A stretch of DNA of 15,381 nucleotides from Dehalococcoidia bacterium (lineage in GTDB: Bacteria > Chloroflexota > Dehalococcoidia > GIF9 > UBA5629), in contig JAFGLP010000007.1 of NCBI GenBank assembly GCA_016927965.1, forward strand, positions 1 through 15,381, in the 5' to 3' direction. Of the stretch, positions 1-6,571 are shown one piece after another; the first letter of the stretch is position 1, and every line of letters starts with the position of its first letter. Position numbers and translations under genes: made by a program. The notes below the pieces were generated by a model. It had not been told where the DNA came from, made no database searches, and saw nothing but the letters and a program-made list of their open reading frames with translations.

Positions 1-185
1 CAATTTACTGGTGGTCAAAGGGTATTTTCGGGCTGAAAAACGAGAAGGCCTTTTTCCCGTCTCAATACTATAAATTCCTGGTATGGGATATCTACAACGG
101 CCACAAATACACCAGGTGGATAGAAAACGGGCTTAACCATATCTTTCCCAAAAGTACTGCCATTTATTGCCGTAAACCACAATAA
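1..185 (+). CDS. C-terminal fragment of a protein, possibly a class I SAM-dependent methyltransferase
   Basis: An open frame enters from the left edge (first full codon at 3) and ends at TAA 183-185, giving 60 residues of an otherwise unseen protein. The piece is rich in aromatic residues (IYWW near its start, SQYYKFLVWDIYNG in the middle) and ends in AIYCRKPQ. The aromatic SQYY..LVWD stretch and the final beta-strand-like segment followed by RKP resemble the C-termini of some type-11 methyltransferases. That is a weak resemblance, and the catalytic domain lies outside the window. The frame is uninterrupted and its codon use looks normal, so I am confident that it is coding but not of its function. 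It converges with the decayed acetyltransferase gene only 15 bases downstream, and no terminator hairpin is visible between them. Confidence 0.55.
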   Translation, partial: IYWWSKGIFGLKNEKAFFPSQYYKFLVWDIYNGHKYTRWIENGLNHIFPKSTAIYCRKPQ

Positions 186-200
186 TAAGTCATTTCTTGT

Positions 201-748
201 TTAAAAGTATTCTGTGGTTCCAGTAATGTTCAACAGTGCATTTTGAACTAATTCACACGCAATGACATTTTGGTCAGTAATATTGTGTGTATGTTTTATA
301 CCAAAATCTATGGCAGATTCAAAACCAAACCGATGATAGTAAGCAGGATCACCGACCAAAAGCACGGATTTGTATCCCATTTCCCTTGGCAAACAGAAAC
401 CATCTCTTATTAATTTAGAGCCTATCCCCCTGTTCCGGAATGCTAATACAACGGAAACCGGCGCCAGATATAACGATTCATATCTTTTTTCTCATTTACT
501 ATAAAAGTCCGGGTTAGTAAAATATGCCCTACTAATTTGCCTTTTTCTTCGGCTACCAAGGCCAGTTCCGGAATATATTTATCGCTACTGCGTAACTCAT
601 GAACAAAATCCTGCTCTTTACCGTCCTATACCATGGCCGTTTGAAAGGCAACTTTAACAAGATTATATATCTCAGAAAAATCCTCCGGTTTCTCTCGCCT
701 GATAAGTAGGTCCAGATCCACATTTATCTTAAGATCGCCGGAACTCAT
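201..748 (-). pseudogene. Decayed GNAT-family N-acetyltransferase (one in-frame stop, one frameshift)
   Basis: Reading the minus strand from ATG at 748-746 gives a typical GNAT N-terminus (LLIRREKPEDFSEIYNLV) up to a TAG stop at 628-626. The same frame continues with recognisable sequence (ELALVAEEKGKLVGHILL). Near the A-run opposite 485-490 the homology moves to another frame, which reads LAPVSVVLAFRNRGIGSKLI and then GYKSVLLVGDPAYYHRFGF to TAA at 203-201. The R/Q-x-x-G-x-G/A acetyl-CoA loop (RNRGIGSKL) and the YYxRFGF C-terminal motif match the YhbS-type GNAT family. Rejoined, the pieces give about 180 residues, a normal full length for the family. The ATG overlaps the proC stop as ATGA, so the intact ancestor was probably translationally coupled to proC. 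Two independent lesions argue for a pseudogene, although sequencing errors cannot be excluded. The last 63 codons remain open but have no reason to be translated alone. Confidence 0.85.
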
Positions 749-1545
749 TTCCCTCCCAGTTCCCTGGCCCTGGTATAGGCAGCATCCACTGCGGATATCA
801 GCAGGGACCTCAATCCGCCTATTTCCAATTTATACAACGCTTCGGTGGTCGTTCCGCCAGGTGATGTTACCATGTTCCTTAGCTCAGCGGGGTGTCTGTC
901 CATTTTCTTCATAACTTCAACTGATCCAGTGATGGTCTCAATAACCAGCTTCTGTGCCACGTTCCTGGGCAACCCAATATGCACACCGGCATCGATCAAC
1001 GATTCAATGATGAGGAACACATAGGCCGGGCCGCTGCCGCTTATAGCGGTGGCCATATTTATATATTTCTCATCTGTGAAATACTGTTCCTCGCCCAGCG
1101 ATTTGATGATGCTGCGGGCTGTGTCCATGTTGGCATTAGTGATCTTTTTAGCACCAATCCAGGCAGTCATGCCTCTCCCTACCTGGGCAGGGGTATTAGG
1201 CATGGCCCTCACTACCTGGCTATAGTTTAATTTCGAACAAAGTGACTCCAGCGTAACACCGGCAGCAATTGAAATAACCAGTTGTGCTTTTAATTGCCCG
1301 ACAAGCTGACCCAGCACGTGATCCATTTCATGCGGTTTGATCGCCAACACGATAACATCGGCCCTCTTCACGCCTGCAATATTATTGTCGGTCACGTTTA
1401 GTCCGTATTTTTTCTTAAGGTATTCGCGGCGGTCCGTCGCTACATCGCACGCAGTAATCTCATTTTTATTAACCAGCTTCTTCCTCAGCAAGCTTTTTAT
1501 TATGGCCTCGCCCATGGTACCACCACCTATTAATGCAATTTTCAT
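745..1545 (-). CDS. proC: Pyrroline-5-carboxylate reductase
   Basis: This enzyme catalyses the last step of proline synthesis, the NAD(P)H-dependent reduction of 1-pyrroline-5-carboxylate to L-proline in the cytoplasm. The 266 residues are the usual length. Visible motifs are the Rossmann nucleotide loop GGGTMGEA (7-14), VRAMPNTP (112-119), SGSGPAYVF (169-177) and the family signature MVTSPGGTTTEAL (225-237) in the all-helical dimerisation domain. The start is ATG at 1545-1543, directly abutting the yggS stop codon (TAG then ATG, zero gap). A GGAG ribosome site lies inside the end of yggS, so the two genes are surely co-translated. Pairing of yggS with proC is common in bacteria. The downstream partner is the decayed acetyltransferase, whose ATG overlaps the proC TGA. 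Confidence 0.97.
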   Translation of the reverse strand: MKIALIGGGTMGEAIIKSLLRKKLVNKNEITACDVATDRREYLKKKYGLNVTDNNIAGVKRADVIVLAIKPHEMDHVLGQLVGQLKAQLVISIAAGVTLESLCSKLNYSQVVRAMPNTPAQVGRGMTAWIGAKKITNANMDTARSIIKSLGEEQYFTDEKYINMATAISGSGPAYVFLIIESLIDAGVHIGLPRNVAQKLVIETITGSVEVMKKMDRHPAELRNMVTSPGGTTTEALYKLEIGGLRSLLISAVDAAYTRARELGGK

Positions 1546-2241
1546 CTAATATCTCCTTTCGCCGAATATTGCCCTGCCCACCCTGATCATAGTGGCACCT
1601 TCCTCGATAGCCACCTCGAAATCATCGGTCATTCCCATGGACAATTGTTTAAAACCTAAGCAATCGTTTAAATTTTTCAATTCCCGGAAAACAGGCCTGA
1701 CTTCTTCAGGGTCTTCTACGTACGGGGCCACAGTCATTAGCCCACTTATCTCTAAATCAGGTAACTTGCCTATGGCATCAACCGTTTTTATTAGATCTCC
1801 TGCGCTTAACCCGTACTTGGTTACCTCTTTTGCAACATTAACTTCGATTAATACCGGCACTTTACCCGTTGCCCGCTTGCTGATTTCATTTGCTAGGTGA
1901 ATAGAATCCACGCTATGTATTATGTCAAATACCTTAAGGGTATCTCTGACTTTATTAGTCTGCAAATGCCCGATTAAGTGTAAAGTCAGGCCATTTCTTA
2001 TATCTGCAATTTCCAGAGTTTTACTCTGCGCTTCCTGTACACGGTTTTCACCGAAATCTTTTAACCCGCAGCAATATGCAGCGTGGATTGCAGCAGCGGA
2101 AAAATTTTTACTAACTGCAATCAGTCTAATTTTCTCTACATCTCTCCCGCTGCGTGAAGCAGCAGCTTCCATACGCTTTCGAATGGATGTGACCCGAGAA
2201 GAAATATCCCGCTGTACGGCATCCGTATTTAGCTCATCCAC
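1546..2241 (-). CDS. yggS: YggS/PROSC-family pyridoxal 5'-phosphate-binding protein
   Basis: This cytoplasmic protein of the alanine racemase-like TIM-barrel fold binds PLP and is thought to buffer vitamin B6 and affect amino-acid and 2-oxoacid balance; no catalytic reaction is established. The 231 residues fit the family. Key features are the PLP lysine in AVSK (K45), FGENRVQE (63-70), IGHLQTNK (90-97), SMGMTDDFE (201-209) and the phosphate-binding end RVGRAIFGER (220-229). The start is GTG at 2241-2239. An in-frame TGA lies only two codons upstream, so no longer form is possible. There is no clear Shine-Dalgarno sequence, and the gene begins 15 bases after the acyl-CoA dehydrogenase stop, which suggests translation by coupling. 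It abuts proC directly. Confidence 0.95.
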   Translation of the reverse strand: MDELNTDAVQRDISSRVTSIRKRMEAAASRSGRDVEKIRLIAVSKNFSAAAIHAAYCCGLKDFGENRVQEAQSKTLEIADIRNGLTLHLIGHLQTNKVRDTLKVFDIIHSVDSIHLANEISKRATGKVPVLIEVNVAKEVTKYGLSAGDLIKTVDAIGKLPDLEISGLMTVAPYVEDPEEVRPVFRELKNLNDCLGFKQLSMGMTDDFEVAIEEGATMIRVGRAIFGERRY

Positions 2242-2256
2242 TGTAGCTCATAACTG

Positions 2257-3486
2257 TCACTCATAAATTTTTTCGTCTGCAGCCCGTGCTTCCATAGCGT
2301 CATCCTCCACATCCCGTCCCTGCCTGACCGAGATAAGAGTCTCCCTGTAATATTCATGTTGAATTATCATGTTCATTATCTCGCTGGTACCCGTCCAGAT
2401 TATTAAGAGCCTGGCATCTCTCAGCATTCTTTCAATCGGATATACATTAGTGTAGCCGATTCCCCCTACCACCTGCATGGCGTTATTAATCACTTCCCAG
2501 GCAGTCTCCGTGCCGAATTTTTTTGCCTCCGATACCAGTCTTCTTGTATAGCCAGTACTCCCCATATTATCGACCGCAACAGCCGCCCCATACACAAGTG
2601 AACCTGCTGCATCTAATTTGGTTATGCTATCGGCTATTTTAAAGCTGACACCCTCAAACTCGCGTATCCTGTGTCCGAAGGCCTTGCGTTTATCAGTATA
2701 CCTGGTCGCAATTTCAAGAGCGGCTTTGGCAAGCCCCAGAGCCCCAGCAGCCGATGTCATCCGCTCTGGAATCATCATCTGGTTAAATACATCGGCGCCC
2801 CTGTTTAATCCCAGGATAAGATTCTCCTTGGGCACCCTGGTATTTTTAAATACCAGCCTTCCTGCGCCTCCGCCTCGCGTACCCAGCAACCCGTAAATAT
2901 ATTTGGCCTCGACTCCCATATCCCGTTCAACGATAAAAGCGCTTATCGATTTACCCGGCACCCTTTCCGTCCTGGCATACACCAGGAAAATATCCGCTCC
3001 TTCCGCTCCTACTACAAACCTTTTTTGTCCGTTCAAAACGAAGTAATTACCTTCCTGCACGGCGGTGGTTGTAGCGCCAAAAAAGTCTGATCCTCCCCTG
3101 GGTTCTGTTAATGCCTCAGCGCAAAATATCTTACCTTTCAATAACGGCTCAAGATATTTTTTCTTCTGGCTCTCAGTACCCAAAACGTTAAGGGCTTCCC
3201 CCACTATACTCACAAGTGAAAAAAGGCATCCCAGCGACATACCGAGAACACCTATCTCCCCCAATGCAATAATTTCGTCGGTCCACTTCAAGCCTCTTCC
3301 GCCATACTGAGGCAAAAACCTGAGTCCCAGCAATTTGTTATTGGCCAACCCGTTTACATACTCTTTGGGATACCTGATTTTATCAGCATCCATGTCCAGC
3401 AATAGTTGTCTGGGAACAAATTCTACAAACCGTCGAACCTCTGCCCTCAGCGTCCTTTGTTCATCAGTCATCAGACACTCCAGCAT
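2257..3486 (-). CDS. Acyl-CoA dehydrogenase family flavoprotein
   Basis: This is a probable FAD-dependent acyl-CoA dehydrogenase, forming the alpha,beta double bond of an acyl-CoA and passing electrons to an electron-transfer flavoprotein. The 409 residues cover the helical N-domain (about 1-120), the beta middle domain with [12 protein letters not shown] (123-133) and the C-terminal helical domain. The C-domain contains KRKAFGHRI (266-274), [10 protein letters not shown] (338-347) and [15 protein letters not shown] (356-370). The catalytic base is notable. At the MCAD Glu376 position (YEGT in MCAD) this protein has Thr365 (IWTGT). Glu241 in [13 protein letters not shown] aligns with the helix-G glutamate of isovaleryl-CoA and long-chain acyl-CoA dehydrogenases. 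A branched or long substrate is therefore possible but unproven. The start is ATG at 3486 with GGGGTG 5 bases upstream; Met6 is an alternative. It follows leuS by 46 bases. No ETF genes are in the window. Confidence 0.93.
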   Translation of the reverse strand: MLECLMTDEQRTLRAEVRRFVEFVPRQLLLDMDADKIRYPKEYVNGLANNKLLGLRFLPQYGGRGLKWTDEIIALGEIGVLGMSLGCLFSLVSIVGEALNVLGTESQKKKYLEPLLKGKIFCAEALTEPRGGSDFFGATTTAVQEGNYFVLNGQKRFVVGAEGADIFLVYARTERVPGKSISAFIVERDMGVEAKYIYGLLGTRGGGAGRLVFKNTRVPKENLILGLNRGADVFNQMMIPERMTSAAGALGLAKAALEIATRYTDKRKAFGHRIREFEGVSFKIADSITKLDAAGSLVYGAAVAVDNMGSTGYTRRLVSEAKKFGTETAWEVINNAMQVVGGIGYTNVYPIERMLRDARLLIIWTGTSEIMNMIIQHEYYRETLISVRQGRDVEDDAMEARAADEKIYE

Positions 3487-3532
3487 AATTGCACCCCGCT
3501 AATTAAGATCAACGAAATAATACCGGACAGTA

Positions 3533-5983
3533 TTACTTGATAACAATATTGAGCAGCTTGCCCGGTACATAGATGATTTTTAATATTTGTTTGCCCGCTA
3601 AATAACCCTTTATCTTGTCATCGGCAAAAGCTATTTTTTTAGCTTCATCCTCACCGATATCCACCGGGACAACCAGTTTTTCACGTACCTTGCCGTTTAC
3701 TTGGATGACCAGGGTAATCTCCTCATCGCTGGCCAACTCTTTGTCCCATTCCGGCCATCTTTGATTATGTATGCTATATGGATGTCCTGAATCGACCCAC
3801 AACTCTTCCGCCATATGAGGAGCAGACGGCGCAATGAGGATTAACATGTTCTTGATTGCATCATCCCATGTCTTTCTACTGACGCTGCCAAGCCCAACAA
3901 TTTTACCCAGCAGATTGGAATACTCCATCAATGCCGCCAGCATCGTATTAAATCGGAACCTCTCCATATCTTCGGTTGCTTTCTTGATAGTCTTGTGCAT
4001 TACACGCAAGCATTCCTTTTCAGCTTCAACATCAATTTTTTTCTCAGCATATTCAGCAATCACCAGGTTCCAAACCCTGTTGAGCCAGCGTGACATACCG
4101 ACAATCCCGTTATCATTCCAGTCACCACCCTGTTCCCAGGGGCCGACAAACATCAGGTAAACTCTCACTGCATCTGCGCCCGTGTCCCTGACGTAATCAT
4201 CAGGTGTAACCACATTGCCCTTGGATTTGCTCATCTTTTCGCCCTGCTGAACAATAATGCCCTGGTTGAAAAGCCTGCTAAAAGGCTCATCAAAATTCAC
4301 CAACCCCATATCACGGATAGCCTTGATAAAGAACCGTGAGTACAGCAAATGCATGGTCGCATGCTCGGCGCCACCCGTATAAAGGTCTACCGGCATCCAG
4401 TACTTCAGCTTCTCTTTATCAAAGGGGTGTTTATCGCTTCCCGGGCTTGTATAGCGCAGAAAATACCACGACGAGCACATAAAGGTATCCATCGTGTCCG
4501 TCTCACGCTTGGCCTTTCCTCCGCATTTGGGACAGTTAGTGTTTACCCATGACTCGCAGTATTTGAGAGGCGACTCGCCCGTTGGCCTGAATTCAACATT
4601 CGGCGGCAGCAACACCGGCAATTCCTTCTCAGGCACAGGCACTATGCCGCATTTGTCACAATATACCATAGGTATAGGTGCGCCCCAATACCTCTGGCGA
4701 GAGATAAGCCAGTCCCTCAATCGGTAGGTAATGGTTCTGCCTCCCCAACCCTTTTCAGCCAGGTAATCACAGATGGCCGACTTCATCTCTTCCATTGAAA
4801 GCCCGTTGAACTGGGCGGAGTTCACCATCCGCCCTCCTTCCACGTGGGCTGCCTGCAAGTCCTTCCCATCCCAATCATCCGGTGCAACCACTAATTTGAT
4901 AGGGATATTATATTTCTTGGCCATATCGAAGTCACGTTGATCGTGGGCAGGAACACCCATTACAGCGCCAGTCCCATATTGAGGAAGAACGTAATCGGCA
5001 ATAAAGATGGGTACCTTCTCACCATTTACCCTGTTGATGACATAGCTTCCCAGGAAAACGCCGGTTTTTTCGGCATCGGCGGCTGTACGTTCAAATTCGG
5101 TCTGCCGTTGCGCACTACGTATATATTCGTCTACCTCTTTTTTACGTTCTGGAGCCGTCAGCGCCGGCACCAGAGGATGCTCCGGCGCCATTACGAAAAA
5201 TGTCACGCCATAGAGTGTATCCGGCCTAGTAGTAAAAACCCTGATCTCTTTCTCTTTAACACCTGGATGGTCCAGCCCAAAAGATATATCCGCACCATAG
5301 CTCTTACCGATCCAGTTGGCCTGCATGATGCGGATGCGTTCCGGCCAGTCTATACTATTGAACTCGAGCAGTTCATCAGCATATTTGGTGATGCTGAAAA
5401 ACCATTGCTCAAGCTGTTTCTTCTCTACTGTGCTATCACAGCGCCAGCACAATCCATCTCCCACCACCTGCTCATTAGCCAGCACCGTCTGGCATTTAGG
5501 ACACCAGTTGACAGCTCCATTCCCCCGGTAAGCAAGTCCGGCTTCATATAATTTAAGGAAAAACCACTCGGTCCATTTGTAGTATTCAGGAAGGCAGGTA
5601 ACTACCTCACGGCTCCAATCATAAATGGCACCAATAGTCCGTAGCTGACGCCTCATATTTTCCACGTTCTGCATCGTCCATTCGGCAGGATTAATCCCTG
5701 TCGCTATGGCCTTATTCTCTGCCGGAAGCCCGAAAGCATCAAAACCAACGGGATGCAACACATTGTATCCCTGCATCCTTTTATATCTCGCAAAGACATC
5801 GGAAGGTGCTAGGGCATACCAGTGACCTATGTGTAAATCGCCTGACGTATAGGGAAACATGGTCAGGGCGTAGAATTTAGGCTTAGGATCGTTTTCCTTG
5901 ACCTCGTACAGGCAGTCACTCGCCCATCTATCCTGCCATTTCTTCTCGATATCTTGTGGAATGTATTTACTTGCAGCGTTCAT
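3533..5983 (-). CDS. leuS: Leucyl-tRNA synthetase
   Basis: This class I synthetase charges tRNA-Leu with leucine and hydrolyses mischarged products. From ATG at 5983-5981 it has 816 residues, normal for the bacterial type. The catalytic core shows HIGH (51-54) and KMSKS (583-587, in GEKMSKSKGN). The CP1 editing domain, about 225-420, has the threonine-rich TTRPDTLYG (251-259) and the HDQRDFD aspartates (347-353). Cysteine pairs at 161/164 and 179/182, and at 442/445 and 484/487, look like zinc sites. An in-frame TTG at 6043 would add 20 residues, but those bases hold an excellent promoter whose start site falls a few bases before the ATG. The shorter form is therefore preferred. It leads the minus-strand operon leuS, acyl-CoA dehydrogenase, yggS, proC. 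Confidence 0.97.
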   Translation of the reverse strand: MNAASKYIPQDIEKKWQDRWASDCLYEVKENDPKPKFYALTMFPYTSGDLHIGHWYALAPSDVFARYKRMQGYNVLHPVGFDAFGLPAENKAIATGINPAEWTMQNVENMRRQLRTIGAIYDWSREVVTCLPEYYKWTEWFFLKLYEAGLAYRGNGAVNWCPKCQTVLANEQVVGDGLCWRCDSTVEKKQLEQWFFSITKYADELLEFNSIDWPERIRIMQANWIGKSYGADISFGLDHPGVKEKEIRVFTTRPDTLYGVTFFVMAPEHPLVPALTAPERKKEVDEYIRSAQRQTEFERTAADAEKTGVFLGSYVINRVNGEKVPIFIADYVLPQYGTGAVMGVPAHDQRDFDMAKKYNIPIKLVVAPDDWDGKDLQAAHVEGGRMVNSAQFNGLSMEEMKSAICDYLAEKGWGGRTITYRLRDWLISRQRYWGAPIPMVYCDKCGIVPVPEKELPVLLPPNVEFRPTGESPLKYCESWVNTNCPKCGGKAKRETDTMDTFMCSSWYFLRYTSPGSDKHPFDKEKLKYWMPVDLYTGGAEHATMHLLYSRFFIKAIRDMGLVNFDEPFSRLFNQGIIVQQGEKMSKSKGNVVTPDDYVRDTGADAVRVYLMFVGPWEQGGDWNDNGIVGMSRWLNRVWNLVIAEYAEKKIDVEAEKECLRVMHKTIKKATEDMERFRFNTMLAALMEYSNLLGKIVGLGSVSRKTWDDAIKNMLILIAPSAPHMAEELWVDSGHPYSIHNQRWPEWDKELASDEEITLVIQVNGKVREKLVVPVDIGEDEAKKIAFADDKIKGYLAGKQILKIIYVPGKLLNIVIK

Positions 5984-5993
5984 AATAATGGAA

Positions 5994-6022
5994 ATTTTAG
6001 CTTTTGCACGTTCACCCGTCAA
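5994..6022 (-). promoter_or_regulatory. Sigma70-type promoter of leuS giving a near-leaderless mRNA
   Basis: On the minus strand, TTGACG (6022-6017) and TAAAAT (5999-5994) are separated by exactly 17 bases. Five of six bases match the consensus in each hexamer. The predicted start site, about 7 bases past the -10 box, falls near 5987, only 3-5 bases before the leuS ATG at 5983. No Shine-Dalgarno sequence precedes that ATG, which fits a leaderless or nearly leaderless transcript. The call rests on consensus matching only. Confidence 0.6.
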
Positions 6023-6114
6023 CACGGATTCAATTAATTTCAAACGGCCGGATGTTTTATTATGTTAAAAATTGATATTATAAACCTAGACTAACTATCC
6101 GTATATGTACCACT

Positions 6115-6486
6115 ATGGAACATGAAAAATTTGAGAAAATCGTCTTTGATGTTATTTCCAACATGCCCGATGAATTTAAAGAGCTCCTGGATAACGTAGA
6201 TATTTTCATAGAAGACTGGCCAACCAGAGAGCAGCTAAAAAGCGTGGGACTCAGAAACAAAAACAGCCTTCTCGGGTTATATGAGGGCATACCAAGAACA
6301 AACCGTGGGCAAAACTACAATCTGGTCCTTCCCGATAGGATTACCATATTTAAAAAGCCGCTGGAAGCACATTGCAGTTCGGTCAGAGAACTAAAAGAGG
6401 AAATTGTCAGGACAGTCAAACACGAAATAGCCCACTACTTTGGTATTGACGATGAGAGGTTAAGCCAGATTGAAAACGGCAATTAG
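6115..6486 (+). CDS. Minimal zincin-like metallopeptidase family protein (PF06262 type)
   Basis: This is a 123-residue protein with the HExxH zinc motif HEIAH (103-107) followed by YFGIDDERL. The spacing HExxHxxGxxD makes Asp113 the likely third zinc ligand. This arrangement and size match the small 'possible zinc metallopeptidase' family (formerly DUF1025), whose substrates are unknown. An EGIPRTNRG loop (57-65) and a central beta segment NLVLPDRITIF (69-79) are also typical of the family. There is no signal peptide, so it should act in the cytoplasm. The start is ATG at 6115; the nearby ATG at 6105 is out of frame and stops at once. No Shine-Dalgarno sequence precedes it. It is divergent from leuS and lies 85 bases before the CARDB gene, which has its own ribosome site. 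No link to either neighbour's function is evident. Confidence 0.88.
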   Translation: MEHEKFEKIVFDVISNMPDEFKELLDNVDIFIEDWPTREQLKSVGLRNKNSLLGLYEGIPRTNRGQNYNLVLPDRITIFKKPLEAHCSSVRELKEEIVRTVKHEIAHYFGIDDERLSQIENGN

Positions 6487-6498
6487 CATTAATTAGTA

Positions 6499-6527
6499 TT
6501 GATTTAGATTTAATTTTAGAGTAGAGT
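6499..6527 (+). promoter_or_regulatory. Possible promoter of the CARDB-protein gene
   Basis: TTGATT (6499-6504) and TAGAGT (6522-6527) lie 17 bases apart, each matching four of six consensus bases, in the AT-rich 85-base gap after the metallopeptidase gene. A start near 6534 would leave a leader of about 38 bases containing the GGAGG ribosome site at 6557-6561. The match is modest, and read-through from the upstream gene is an alternative. Confidence 0.3.
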
Positions 6528-6571
6528 ATTACCAAGGTTACGTCGGTAAATATTTTGGAGGCTAAATATTA

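Noticed and set aside
3518..3535. TAATAC/GTATTA hairpin overlapping the leuS stop as a possible terminator
   Set aside because: The stem is only 6 bp and A/T-rich, with no T-run after it. The next gene starts 46 bases away in the same direction, so read-through is more likely.
4937..5551. 204-codon plus-strand open frame inside leuS
   Set aside because: It is antisense to a conserved part of leuS, including the editing domain, with no recognisable protein features and no ribosome site.
5984..6043. TTG start giving leuS a 20-residue N-terminal extension
   Set aside because: The extension is not part of the family, no ribosome site precedes the TTG, and the same bases contain a near-consensus promoter directed at the later ATG.
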